A DNA stretch of 40,182 nt from CAZFHZ01 sp964519015 (lineage in GTDB: Bacteria > Blakebacterota > Blakebacteria > Blakebacterales > CAYUVJ01), in contig CAZFHZ010000021.1 of assembly GCA_964519015.1 (NCBI GenBank), positions 1 through 40,182 of the forward strand. The letters are read 5' to 3'. The position numbers and the translations under genes were made by a program. Below, in pieces: positions 1 through 8,317 of this stretch. How positions within the stretch are numbered: the first letter of the stretch is position 1; every line of letters starts with the position of its first letter. The notes beneath the pieces are model-generated. The model had not been told where the DNA came from. It did no database searches and saw nothing but the letters and a program-made list of their open reading frames with translations.

Positions 1-1037
1 CGCAGGGCGTTCAGACTGACCGGCTTGCCGTCGACCAGCACCATCCCGGAGGGTGTGTAACCGGCCATCTGCTGGCTGACCCCCTGGAGGTTCTGGATCT
101 GCTCCATCATGGCCGCGACCTCCTCGTCCACGCTCGCCCCGGTCAGGCCGGCCGAGATGTCCTGGAGCTGGAACCAGTGGATCTCGCTCTCGATCTCCCG
201 CTCCCCCCCGGAAGTGGTGACGATCCGCGAGACCTGCCAGGCGTAGGTGGCACCCGCCTGGAGCGGGATGGCCTCCACCGAGGCGGGATAGACCACGGTG
301 GTCTGGTCGTCCACTTCCTTCTCCCAGTTCGCGAACCCCTGCATCGCCTCCTCGGCCGTGGCCGCGTCCCCCACCGCCACCACCTTGATGTGGAAGCGTA
401 CGGTCTGGGAGCCGGTCATGGCGTCGGAGGTCCAGAAGAACTGCGGGTTGCTGGTGGCGACCACCGGCAGGATGCCGCCGAACTCCGCCCCCGGTCCGAG
501 CAGTTCGACCCGGGAGGGGTTGCTGACCACCAGGGCGAACTCACCGCTCGAAAGGAGGGCCGGCGCTTCGCTGTAGGCCTCGATCCGGAAGGTGTAGGTG
601 TCGGAAGGGAGCACCCCGGTCTCCAGCAGCGTGTTCACGATTTTCTCCGCCTGGTCGGTGTTCACGTCGAAGTCGGAGAGCGTGTAGACCTGGCCGGCCT
701 CCGAGAGATCCCGGTTGGACTTGGTCAGGCCTTCCGGCCCCAGCACGAAGGGGTCGGTCTGGGCGGAGGCGAGCTGGATATCGGCCATCGCTCCGGCCAG
801 GATGAGGAACCGGAGGTGGATGGTCTGATCGACTCCGGCCGTGTTGACGATGGTCAGCGAGAAGAGGTCGGGGTGGACCGCCGTATTCGTCGGATCGAAG
901 TCCGAGAGGTAGAAGGACTGGATGTCCGGCTGGTTCCATGTGAAGATCACGCTCACCTGTGCGCCGGCCACCGCCGGCCACAGTACGAGCCCCGCAGCCA
1001 CCAGCCCGAGCAGGTGGCGGCGCCTGGTTGCGCGCAT
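1..1037 (-). CDS. Secreted protein of unknown function, 3' end beyond window
   Basis: No family is recognised. About 345 codons are visible and the frame is still open at the left edge, so the C-terminus is missing. The N-terminus (MRATRRRHLLGLVAAGLVL...) is a clear signal peptide with a likely cut after AGA, so the protein is exported. The body looks like beta-sandwich material: 'LLGPGAEFGGILPVVATSNPQF' style segments near residues 175-195 and a 'TYAWQVSRIV' segment near residue 270 resemble fibronectin-III-like strands. A glutamine- and methionine-rich helix follows near residue 310. The ATG at 1037 is preceded by AGGGAGG at good spacing and by a promoter (1076-1104). The gene is separated from the channel operon behind it by 117 bp with a weak hairpin. 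Function is unknown. Confidence 0.8.
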   Translation of the reverse strand, partial: MRATRRRHLLGLVAAGLVLWPAVAGAQVSVIFTWNQPDIQSFYLSDFDPTNTAVHPDLFSLTIVNTAGVDQTIHLRFLILAGAMADIQLASAQTDPFVLGPEGLTKSNRDLSEAGQVYTLSDFDVNTDQAEKIVNTLLETGVLPSDTYTFRIEAYSEAPALLSSGEFALVVSNPSRVELLGPGAEFGGILPVVATSNPQFFWTSDAMTGSQTVRFHIKVVAVGDAATAEEAMQGFANWEKEVDDQTTVVYPASVEAIPLQAGATYAWQVSRIVTTSGGEREIESEIHWFQLQDISAGLTGASVDEEVAAMMEQIQNLQGVSQQMAGYTPSGMVLVDGKPVSLNAL

Positions 1038-1075
1038 TTTTCCCTCCCTGAGGTTATTTCGGCTGGCGAACATCA

Positions 1076-1104
1076 AGTTTAGCCCCCTTCCCGGCCGTTG
1101 CCAA
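1076..1104 (-). promoter_or_regulatory. Sigma70-like promoter for the 1-1037 gene
   Basis: On the minus strand TTGGCA (1099-1104) is separated by 17 nt from TAAACT (1076-1081). The hexamers match the consensus at 5 and 4 of 6 positions. The predicted leader is about 30 nt and carries the AGGGAGG ribosome site. It shows that this gene is transcribed independently of the channel operon. Confidence 0.5.
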
Positions 1105-1131
1105 ACCCCAATCGCGACCGCCGTCAAGTAA

Positions 1132-1147
1132 CACCCCCCTGCGGGTG
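1132..1147 (-). terminator. Weak hairpin after the mscS-like gene
   Basis: A 5-bp CACCC/GGGTG stem with a 6-nt loop lies 8 nt beyond the stop codon and is followed on the minus strand by TTACTT. The stem is short and the U-tract poor, so this is at best a weak intrinsic terminator. Confidence 0.25.
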
Positions 1148-1154
1148 CCCGGTA

Positions 1155-2726
1155 TCAGAGCCCGAAGAAGCGCTGGATGCGTCTCAGGAGGGCCTTCTCC
1201 CCCAACTCCACCCCGGAGCCGGTCTCGTCCCGGCGGGCGGCTACCTGCCGCCGGGTCTCGGAGAGTTCCTCGGTCCGGCGGTAATAGATGGTGGCCATCT
1301 CGGCCGCCACCGCCGGGTTCTCCTGGATGATCCGGGCGAACGCTTCCCGGTCGATGATGATGACCAGGGTGTCCTCGAGCGCCCGCACCGTGGCGTTGCG
1401 CCGTTCCCCGGCCAGCAGACTCATCTCGCCGATGAAGTCCCGGGGACCCAGTACGGCCACCGGGATCTCCGCTCCCCCCCCCTCGGGGAGCAAGAGCACC
1501 TGTACCCGCCCCGAGAGGATGATGAAGAAGGAATCCCCTTCCTCCCCCTGGCGGATGAGGATCTCCCCCCGCCCGTACGACTTGGGGACCAGGCCCTCGG
1601 CCAGGGAATGCAGCTGCTGTCCGCTCAACGGGGAGAAGAGGTCCACCTGCCGGAGCAGATCGGTCACCTGGTCGGTCTGCTCGGCCGCGGTCGGTGCCTC
1701 CTCCGAGCGCATATAGACATTCCGGATCGGCCAGGGGATGGTGATCCTGTAGCGCTTGAAGACGTACCAGATGTTGGTCATCACGCCGTCGCTGATCTCC
1801 GGCGTGCGGGGGAAGTCCCGGATCCAGAAGCGGATATGGTAGATGATGGCGCTCTCCCCGTACTCGTGGGTCCAGACCCGGGGGGCGGGCTGCCGCAACA
1901 CGTCGGGGGACTGCAAGACCGCCTCCAGGACCGCTCCCTTGACCCGATTGGGGGGCTCCCGGTACTCCACACCCACATAGCGGTCCACGGCCGAGTAGGG
2001 TTCGTTCAGGCTCAGGTTGCTGAGGTCGGTCTTGGCCACCACCGAGTTGGGGATGACGACCCCGATGTTCCCCCGGGTGTTCAGGCGGGTGGCCCGCCAG
2101 TTCACCTCGATCACCCGCCCCTCGTGCTCGCCGATCTTGACCCAGTCCCCCATGTGGAAAGGGCGCTCGAACTGCAGGATCACCCCGGAGAAGAGGTCCC
2201 CCAGCACGTTCTGGAGGGCCAGACCGAGCACCAGGGTGATGACCGCCGCCCCACCCCCCAGCAAGGTGGCGTTGAAGCCCCACTGGACGACCAGCACGTA
2301 GGCCGCGACCAGGGCGATGATGATCAGCCGGAGGGAGTCGCGGACGAGCCGGGGTACGTCGCGCCGGCGGCGGCGCTGCAGCCAGTTCTCGAAGACCAGG
2401 GTGTCGGCCAGCCGGGCGGCCAGGAAGGCGCCCATCAGGCTCAGGACCGAGGCGGCCGCGGTGACCAGCAGACCGCGGCCGGTGGAGGCGATCACGAAGT
2501 CGAGGCCGAGCAGACGCTCCAGACCGGCCAGGGCCAGGCTGCCCCCCTGGCGCAGGAAGAGGGCGAGGACCAGCACCATCGCCCCCAGCTTGACCGAGGG
2601 GGCCAGCCGGCCCAGACGGCCCCGCAGCACACTCCAGCGGTAGAGCGCCAGCAGAGGCACCAGCACGGCCAGCGCCCAGACCAGCCCGATCAGGCCGGGC
2701 CGGAGCAGTTCGGTCCAGAGGTTCAC
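1155..2726 (-). CDS. MscS-type channel with C-terminal cyclic-nucleotide-binding domain
   Basis: 523 aa. Several hydrophobic helices occupy about residues 8-160. They are followed by the MscS pore and beta domain (about 145-330), including the glycine/alanine-rich pore helix (GLALQNVLGDLFSGV) and the 'RPFHMGDWV' segment typical of the family. Residues about 365-490 form a CRP-type cNMP-binding domain. Its phosphate-binding cassette (FIGEMSLLAGERRNATV) keeps the conserved Glu and Arg, so nucleotide binding is plausible. This architecture matches the bacterial cyclic-nucleotide-gated (bCNG) branch of the MscS superfamily, which generally responds poorly to tension and is thought to be ligand-gated. 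The start is GTG at 2726, 36 bp after the preceding gene, as the last gene of the Mla-like operon. A run of nine C (1484-1492) lies in the cNMP domain. Confidence 0.88.
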   Translation of the reverse strand: MNLWTELLRPGLIGLVWALAVLVPLLALYRWSVLRGRLGRLAPSVKLGAMVLVLALFLRQGGSLALAGLERLLGLDFVIASTGRGLLVTAAASVLSLMGAFLAARLADTLVFENWLQRRRRRDVPRLVRDSLRLIIIALVAAYVLVVQWGFNATLLGGGAAVITLVLGLALQNVLGDLFSGVILQFERPFHMGDWVKIGEHEGRVIEVNWRATRLNTRGNIGVVIPNSVVAKTDLSNLSLNEPYSAVDRYVGVEYREPPNRVKGAVLEAVLQSPDVLRQPAPRVWTHEYGESAIIYHIRFWIRDFPRTPEISDGVMTNIWYVFKRYRITIPWPIRNVYMRSEEAPTAAEQTDQVTDLLRQVDLFSPLSGQQLHSLAEGLVPKSYGRGEILIRQGEEGDSFFIILSGRVQVLLLPEGGGAEIPVAVLGPRDFIGEMSLLAGERRNATVRALEDTLVIIIDREAFARIIQENPAVAAEMATIYYRRTEELSETRRQVAARRDETGSGVELGEKALLRRIQRFFGL

Positions 2727-2762
2727 GCCGGTCGGGGCCTCAGGTGGAGAGCCATCGGCTGG

Positions 2763-3548
2763 TCAGCGTTCCTGCTCCAGGCCGAGACTCCTCAGGAACA
2801 CCAGGGAGTCGGGGACCCGCTCCAGCGGCATCTCGAGCACCGTGGTGGCCGCGCAGAAGGCTCCGCACAACTCCTTGAGGAAACCCCGGTAGGGCATGTT
2901 CCCGCTCCCCAGGGCGAGGTGGTCGTCGCTGGAACCGCCGTTGTCGTTGAGGTGGAGATGGGTGATCCGGTCCCCCATGGTGATCACCCAGGCCGATTGC
3001 CCGTCCCGGCTGTAGAGGTGGACATGGGCCGGGTCGAAGCACATCTGGGCGGTCCCGTCGTCGAACGTGTCGAAGAGGTCCCGGAAGAACTCGGCGCTCG
3101 GCTCGTAGCTGTTCTCCAGGCAGACCGCCACCCCCGAGCGGGCGGCCTGTTCCAGGACCGTCCGCCAGACCGGTCGGGAGAGCTCCTTCCAGCCGGCCAG
3201 CACGCCGTCGGGCAGGAGCGGGTTGTAGCAGGTGTGAAAGACGATCTTCTTGGCCCCGAGCCGGGCGGCGACCTCGACCCCACGTTGGAAGCAGTTCTCC
3301 GTGTAGGCCCGGATGGTCGGGTCGAGACTGCCCGGGTTGAGGTCGTAGAGGGGACCGTGGCAGGTCACCAGGATACCGCGTCCGGCCAGGTCGCGCCCGA
3401 CTTCCTCGGCTTCGGCGAGCGCCCCGTCACCCATCAGCCAGCCGGTCTCGTATTGGGTGATCTCGATCCCCAGTCCCTGCTGCTCGGCCATGGGCACCGC
3501 GGCGGCCAAGTCGTGGAAGGCGACACTCAGCAGGAGATTCTCCATCAT
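2763..3548 (-). CDS. Sugar phosphate isomerase/epimerase-type TIM-barrel protein
   Basis: 261 aa, the whole length of a xylose-isomerase-like/AP-endonuclease-2 TIM barrel. The likely metal ligands are all present: H64 (CHGPLYD), H105 (VFHTCYN), E145 (CLENS), D172 and H175 (FDPAHVH), H198/H200 (THLHLND), H210 (DDHLALG) and a Glu near 240 (VLEMP). The family covers sugar isomerases, epimerases and endonuclease IV, and the substrate cannot be read from the sequence. The start is one of two consecutive ATG codons (3548 or 3545) after GAGAGG. The gene sits 21 bp after the MCE gene and 36 bp before the channel gene, so it is cotranscribed with an envelope lipid-transport set, an unusual setting for such an enzyme. 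Cytoplasmic, no signal peptide. Confidence 0.85.
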   Translation of the reverse strand: MMENLLLSVAFHDLAAAVPMAEQQGLGIEITQYETGWLMGDGALAEAEEVGRDLAGRGILVTCHGPLYDLNPGSLDPTIRAYTENCFQRGVEVAARLGAKKIVFHTCYNPLLPDGVLAGWKELSRPVWRTVLEQAARSGVAVCLENSYEPSAEFFRDLFDTFDDGTAQMCFDPAHVHLYSRDGQSAWVITMGDRITHLHLNDNGGSSDDHLALGSGNMPYRGFLKELCGAFCAATTVLEMPLERVPDSLVFLRSLGLEQER

Positions 3549-3569
3549 GCCGTGTTTCCTCTCGTCAGG

Positions 3570-4484
3570 TCAGGGTCGGAGGCCGTCGGGGGGGGGACCC
3601 TCACCCTCGGGGTGCCGGACCTTGAAGAGCATCTGCCAGAGTGAATGACGGTTCAAATCCTCGGAGAGGATCCGCATCTGGGTCAGGATCGCATCCAGGT
3701 CCTGGAGACTCTTCTCCAGGGCCGGACGCTGCTGGACCAGGTAATCCCCCGAAGCGTGCATCGCCTCCCGCAGGTCCCCGAGCAGGGCCTGGGTGGAATC
3801 GAGGGTACTGCTGATGCGGGTACGGTTCTCCCCCACCACGTCCGAGAGCATCACCAGCGACCCGGTGGCGGTGGTCATGGCCGTCAGCAGACTGTCGGAG
3901 ATAGTGAGGAAACGGGATTCGAGCGCCAGCAGGGCCTCCCGGGTCGCCCGCAGGGTGATGCGGGCCTCGTCCACAAGTGAACCGGCGACCTGGGGACTGA
4001 GCATCTCAACCAGTCCGGCGGCCACCTGTTCCACGGTCCGGGCGAGGCTGTCGGCCCGGGCGGCGATCTCCGCCAGTCCGGGGGAAGTGAGCTGGGAGAT
4101 GTAAGCGCCGTGGCCGAGCGGCGCACCGGTGGGGCGTTCCGGCAGGATGAGGTTGACCACCGCATCCCCCACCAGGCCGGGGGCGGCGATCTGCGCCCGG
4201 GTCCCCTCGTAGAGGGTGAAGCCGGCGTTCACGGCCAGGGTCAGGTCGAAACGGAGTCGGGAATCATTGGTCTGGGGCACGATCCGGGCGATCTCCCCCA
4301 CCCGGAAGCCTTGCACATAGACCGTGGTCCCCCGCCGGACATTGGCGACCGATTCGACCAGCACGTGGATGTCCAAGGTTTCCCCGCGGAAGACGCCCAG
4401 CGAGAACACCAGCCCGGCCAGCACCACGGCGGCCGCTCCGGAGACGAAGAGCCCCAGCCCGATGTCCTGTCGTTCGAAATTCAT
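3570..4484 (-). CDS. MlaD-like MCE domain protein
   Basis: 304 aa. One N-terminal membrane helix (about residues 9-30) is followed by an MCE domain (about 38-115, with VYVQGFRVGEIARI and APGLVGDAVVNL as landmarks) and a long helical C-terminal part (about 140-290) able to form a coiled coil. In Mla systems such a protein hexamerises in the periplasm on the MlaE permease and passes phospholipids between the membranes. Here the helical extension is longer than in E. coli MlaD. The ATG overlaps the stop codon of the mlaF-like gene (ATGA), implying translational coupling. A run of nine G (3588-3596, plus strand) encodes the PPP near the C-terminus. Confidence 0.88.
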   Translation of the reverse strand: MNFERQDIGLGLFVSGAAAVVLAGLVFSLGVFRGETLDIHVLVESVANVRRGTTVYVQGFRVGEIARIVPQTNDSRLRFDLTLAVNAGFTLYEGTRAQIAAPGLVGDAVVNLILPERPTGAPLGHGAYISQLTSPGLAEIAARADSLARTVEQVAAGLVEMLSPQVAGSLVDEARITLRATREALLALESRFLTISDSLLTAMTTATGSLVMLSDVVGENRTRISSTLDSTQALLGDLREAMHASGDYLVQQRPALEKSLQDLDAILTQMRILSEDLNRHSLWQMLFKVRHPEGEGPPPDGLRP

Positions 4485-5317
4485 GGCATCCGCACGCTAC
4501 CGTCCCGTAATAGATCGCCCGCTTCCCCCTTGCCCCGACGGTCGAAGAGCCCGGGGTTATCGGCGAAGACGACCTTCCCTTCCCGAATGATGACCAGGCG
4601 TTGCGCGAACCGGAACAGCGATTCGTGCAATCCCTGGGACGTGAGCAAGACCGCGGCTCCCGCCGGCCGGGGGTCCTCCTCCTCCCAGCCCGAAGGCGTG
4701 GGACCGAAAGCGAACTCCATGAGCCGGCTCCCCGAACCGGAATCGATGTCCACCAGCGGGTCCTCGATCACGATCAGGCTGGGACTCAGCACCCAGGTCC
4801 GGGCCAGCGCCACCCGCTTCCGGGTGTACTCGTCCAGGACGGACGGCCGGAGGTCCCGCACGTGGGTGAGCCGGCAGCGCTTCAGGATCCGATCCACCCG
4901 TCCCCGCACCCCTTCCATGTCCTGGAACCGGCTGTGATAGAGCGCCGGCAGGGCCACATTATACCAGACGGTCAGGTTGTGGATCAGTCCACTGTTGTGG
5001 AAAAAGTAGCCGACCCTGCGCCTCAACCGCAGACGCTCCTGTTCGGTGAGTCTCAGGACCTCCTGGCCGAGGAGTTCCACCCGCCCCCCCTGAGGGGATT
5101 CCAGCCCGATGGCCGCCCGCGCCAACCGGCGCACCACCCATTCCGAGTCGGCTATCAGGGCCACTCTCTCCCCGGCCCGGATCTGCAGGTCGAGGTGGTC
5201 CAGACCGCTCACCCCCTCCCGCTCAAGGGTGAGTCCCTCGAAGCGCAGGACGGTCTCGCCCAGGATGGTCTGGCCGCCGTTGCCCAGGATCTCATTGAGA
5301 GTGTCGGGAGCGATCAT
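4481..5317 (-). CDS. Degenerate MlaF-like ABC protein lacking ATPase motifs
   Basis: 278 aa, collinear with MlaF-type ABC ATPases over its length and in the expected operon position between permease and MCE protein. Every catalytic motif is altered. The Walker A segment reads ALIADSEWVV (53-62) with no glycine loop and no Lys-Ser/Thr. The Q-loop Gln is His107 (YFFHNSG). The LSGG signature is replaced by VLDEY (160-164). Walker B ends ED-P (LIVIEDP, 181-187) instead of DE-P. The H-loop His is absent (LLTSQGL, 225-230). The reading frame is intact and conservative hydrophobic positions remain, so the protein looks selected rather than decaying. The start is ATG 5317, 4 bp after the mlaE stop. 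A structural or pseudo-ATPase role is inferred, and ATP hydrolysis looks impossible by the usual mechanism. Confidence 0.85.
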   Translation of the reverse strand: MIAPDTLNEILGNGGQTILGETVLRFEGLTLEREGVSGLDHLDLQIRAGERVALIADSEWVVRRLARAAIGLESPQGGRVELLGQEVLRLTEQERLRLRRRVGYFFHNSGLIHNLTVWYNVALPALYHSRFQDMEGVRGRVDRILKRCRLTHVRDLRPSVLDEYTRKRVALARTWVLSPSLIVIEDPLVDIDSGSGSRLMEFAFGPTPSGWEEEDPRPAGAAVLLTSQGLHESLFRFAQRLVIIREGKVVFADNPGLFDRRGKGEAGDLLRDGSVRMP

Positions 5318-5321
5318 GGGA

Positions 5322-6140
5322 TCAGTAGTAGAAGATGGCGGAGACCACGCCCGAGACGAAGAAGACGAGGGCCAGGCAGGCCACGACCGCCCGGGTGACC
5401 GCCTTGGGCACCTCGGTGGGCGCCGGCCGCACAATCAGGCCGTGGAAGGAGGGCATCAGGGCGATGATGATCCCGAAGAGCAGACCCTTCAACCCGGTGA
5501 CGTAGAAATCGGCCAGGGTCAGTTCATCGGCGATATAGATCAGGTAGGTCGGCACGGTCATACCCGTGGTCAGCGAGGCCGCGATCCAGCCGAAGAAGAG
5601 GGCGATGGCGTCGAAATAGACCACCAGACACATGGTGGCCAGGGTCACCCCGACCAGACGGGGGAAGACGACGTAATGGAGCGGATCGATCCCCATCGCC
5701 TCCAGAGCGGGGATCTCCTCCATCACCTGATTGGTGCCCAGCTCGGCGGCGATGGCCGTACCGGAGCGTCCGATCACCACCACCGCCGTCAGGAGGGGGC
5801 CCAGCTCACGGATCATGCCGGCCACGAAGACGGTGCCGATGATCGCCTCGAATCCGACCTTGCTGGCCTGGTTGAGCACCTGGATGACCATCAGACCGCT
5901 GATGACCGCCGAGACGAAGGAGAGGAAGGGGAGGGCGTGGACCCCGGTGAACTTGATCTGGGCCAGGATGACCCGCCAGGTGTAGCCGATCCCCAGACGG
6001 CGCAGGCGGAGCAGCACCCCGGCCGACTGGAAGGCGAAGCGCAGAATATCGGATGCCCGCTGGAGGCGGCGCCGCGTACGGGCGCCGACGCGGGCCACGA
6101 CCGGCAGGAAGAAGGGTACGGATCCTCTGGTTCCGGCCAT
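5322..6140 (-). CDS. MlaE-like ABC permease
   Basis: 272 aa, the usual MlaE length. The MlaE/YrbE permease domain spans about residues 45-265, with the N-terminal amphipathic stretch and about five to six membrane helices. Landmarks are GMIRELGPLLTAVVVIGRSG and AAELGTNQVMEEIPALEAMG, which are family-typical (the EELPALEAMGI region contacts the ATPase). It forms the inner-membrane dimer through which lipids pass to or from the MCE ring. It is the first gene of the five-gene operon. A promoter (6149-6177) places the transcript start within a few nt of this ATG, and no Shine-Dalgarno sequence is visible. Confidence 0.92.
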   Translation of the reverse strand: MAGTRGSVPFFLPVVARVGARTRRRLQRASDILRFAFQSAGVLLRLRRLGIGYTWRVILAQIKFTGVHALPFLSFVSAVISGLMVIQVLNQASKVGFEAIIGTVFVAGMIRELGPLLTAVVVIGRSGTAIAAELGTNQVMEEIPALEAMGIDPLHYVVFPRLVGVTLATMCLVVYFDAIALFFGWIAASLTTGMTVPTYLIYIADELTLADFYVTGLKGLLFGIIIALMPSFHGLIVRPAPTEVPKAVTRAVVACLALVFFVSGVVSAIFYY

Positions 6141-6148
6141 GTCGCGGC

Positions 6149-6177
6149 AGTATAGAGGCCCCGCTCCGGGGCGGCAA
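6149..6177 (-). promoter_or_regulatory. Promoter of the Mla-like operon, near-leaderless
   Basis: TTGCCG (6172-6177), 17 nt, TATACT (6149-6154), then only 8 nt to the mlaE-like ATG at 6140. The -10 box matches consensus at 5 of 6 positions. Transcription would start about 1-2 nt before the start codon. Confidence 0.6.
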
Positions 6178-6236
6178 GGACCGGGTGGGGTGGATTTCCG
6201 CCCTTTGCCGGCGCCGGTGCTTTATATATGGTATGA

Positions 6237-8300
6237 ATGTCATGTTCCGACCTAAGTGATTGCGCGATGGCCGATTCGACCGACAAAGGGCCCCGCGAGT
6301 TCACGGGCTGGTTGCTCCAGGCCCTCGGCCGCCTCCACGGCACCGAGGACGCCTGGGAGGTCATGCCCGCCTTCACCGCCGACCTCCACCGGCTCCTGGA
6401 TGCGGTGGCGGTGCTCTGGTGGCAATGGGATCCCCGCTCCGAGAGTCTGAGACTGCAGGCCGCCGGCGGCCAGGCCACCGATCAGACGGGCCTGGAACAC
6501 ACCTCGCAGGGGGACTTCCTGGCCGCCGTGCTGGCCGAGACCGGACCCCAGATCCTGGAGGGAGAGAGCCTGGTCCGAGAACTCCTCCCCGGGGTCGAGG
6601 AGGGGACCGAGGTCCGGAGCGCCCTGGGCGTGCGGGTCGGGTCGCCCGAACGTCCTCATGGCGTACTCCTGGCGCTGTTCGCCGAACGGGGCAGCCTGGC
6701 GGTCTCCCTGACCGGCCTGTTCGAGCTGCTGGCCGGAGCCTTGGGTCGGGCCTGGAACGCCTCCCTCATGCGACGTGAACTGCGCAGCCAGGTCGAACGC
6801 TTCCTCCTCCTCCACGACCTGAGCCGGATCCTCCAGTCGGAGGATTCGATCGAAGATCGCCTGCTCCGGCTGGTGGAATCGCTTACCGCCGCCTTCCAGG
6901 CCCGTCTCGGCTACGTGATGATCCACGACCCGGTGAGCGACGTGCTGGAGTTCCGGGCCGCCATCGGGATCGACCTGGAAGAGCTCCGGCGGTTCCGTAT
7001 CCACCCCGGCGAGGGGATCACCGGACGCGCCTTCACCTCCGGGCACCCCCTGCTGGTGCCGGACGTCTCCCGGGACCCCGACTACATCGAGGGACATCCG
7101 GAGGTCCGCAGCGAGATGGCGGTCCCGGTGCGGGCCGGCGATCAGGTCATCGGTGTGCTCAATTTCGAGTCGGAGCGGCCGGCCGGGTTCGACGAGGACG
7201 ACCTGAGGCTGGCCGTCATCATCTCCGCCCAGCTCGGCTCCACCCTCCAGCATGCCCTCGCCTACGACGAGGCGCGTATGCGGCTCAAGGAGCTCGAGCT
7301 CCTCAACCGGGTCACCCGGATCGTGGCCGACACCGAGGACCTGGAGGAACTGTTCCGCGTCCTGGTCCGCGAGATCCGCCAGACCTTCCAGATGACGGGA
7401 GTCGGGATCCTCATCCGCGATCCCGACAGTTCCGCCCTGACCGTGAAGGCGGCCGACGGGGAGTCGGACGCCGGTGTCGCCGACCTGCAGCTCGAGCTGG
7501 GTAAGGGGCTCACCGGGGTGGCCGCGGCCACCGGAGAGACCCAATACGCCCCCGACGTCACCCGCGACCCCCGCTACATCCCTGCCGATCCCCGCATCCG
7601 CAGCGAGCTCGCGGTGCCCCTGATGAACAAGGACGAGGTGGTCGGGGTGCTCAACCTGGAGAGCAGCACGCCGGGGGCTTTCTCCGAGGAGGATCGGCGG
7701 GTGGCCGAGATCGTGGCGGCCCAGATCGCCCAGATGCTGACCCGTTCCCTCCTCTACAAACGGATGGCCACCATGGCCATCACCGACGGTCTGACCGGAC
7801 TCTTCAACCACCGGCACTTCTTCGAGCGGCTGGACTCGGAGTTCAAGCGCAGCACCCGGTACGCCTATCCTCTCTCGCTCATCATGATCGACATCGACTT
7901 CTTCAAGGAGTTCAACGACGCGGGGGGGCACCTAGCCGGGGATGTGGCCCTCAAGAAGATCGCGGACCTGATCACCGAATCGGTGCGGGAGACGGACGTG
8001 GTGGCGCGCTACGGCGGGGAGGAGTTCGCCGCCATCCTCCCCCTCTGCCACGAGAGCACCGCCGAAGAGGTGGCTCAGCGGATCCGGACCACCATCGAAA
8101 GGGCCGGCCTGAGGGGTCGGGAGGACGCCCCCCCCTTGACCGTGAGCATCGGCATCTGTACCGCCCCGCAGAACGCGGTGACCTATGAGGAACTGGTTCG
8201 GCACGCCGACGATGCCATGTACGCCAGCAAGCACCAGGGACGGAATCTCTGCACGCTCTGGAGCCCGCAGCTCCGTTCCGACGCACCGGCCGTCCACTAG
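6237..8300 (+). CDS. GAF-domain diguanylate cyclase (GGEEF)
   Basis: 687 aa, or 677 aa if the in-frame ATG at 6267 is used; neither start has a clear ribosome site. It holds a divergent GAF-like region (about 10-170), two good GAF domains (about 185-340 and 350-505), and a GGDEF domain (about 515-675). The active site is RYGGEEF. The metal-binding segment is IDIDFFKEFND. The inhibitory I-site RETD lies five residues before GGEEF, so product feedback by c-di-GMP is likely. No transmembrane segment is visible, so it is a soluble sensor making c-di-GMP from two GTP. It is transcribed divergently from the Mla-like operon. The cNMP-type domain at the end of that operon makes a nucleotide link tempting, but there is no direct evidence for it. 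Confidence 0.92.
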   Translation: MSCSDLSDCAMADSTDKGPREFTGWLLQALGRLHGTEDAWEVMPAFTADLHRLLDAVAVLWWQWDPRSESLRLQAAGGQATDQTGLEHTSQGDFLAAVLAETGPQILEGESLVRELLPGVEEGTEVRSALGVRVGSPERPHGVLLALFAERGSLAVSLTGLFELLAGALGRAWNASLMRRELRSQVERFLLLHDLSRILQSEDSIEDRLLRLVESLTAAFQARLGYVMIHDPVSDVLEFRAAIGIDLEELRRFRIHPGEGITGRAFTSGHPLLVPDVSRDPDYIEGHPEVRSEMAVPVRAGDQVIGVLNFESERPAGFDEDDLRLAVIISAQLGSTLQHALAYDEARMRLKELELLNRVTRIVADTEDLEELFRVLVREIRQTFQMTGVGILIRDPDSSALTVKAADGESDAGVADLQLELGKGLTGVAAATGETQYAPDVTRDPRYIPADPRIRSELAVPLMNKDEVVGVLNLESSTPGAFSEEDRRVAEIVAAQIAQMLTRSLLYKRMATMAITDGLTGLFNHRHFFERLDSEFKRSTRYAYPLSLIMIDIDFFKEFNDAGGHLAGDVALKKIADLITESVRETDVVARYGGEEFAAILPLCHESTAEEVAQRIRTTIERAGLRGREDAPPLTVSIGICTAPQNAVTYEELVRHADDAMYASKHQGRNLCTLWSPQLRSDAPAVH

Positions 8301-8317
8301 TCTCCCCCCTACTGCCT

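Noticed and set aside
1098..3644. 848-codon open frame on the plus strand
   Set aside because: Antisense to the MscS and TIM-barrel genes, low-complexity Gly/Pro/Arg/His-rich composition, no motif. Similar long shadows occur at 10538-12661, 14178-16547, 18391-20109 and 30742-33093 and come from the G+C-rich codon pattern.
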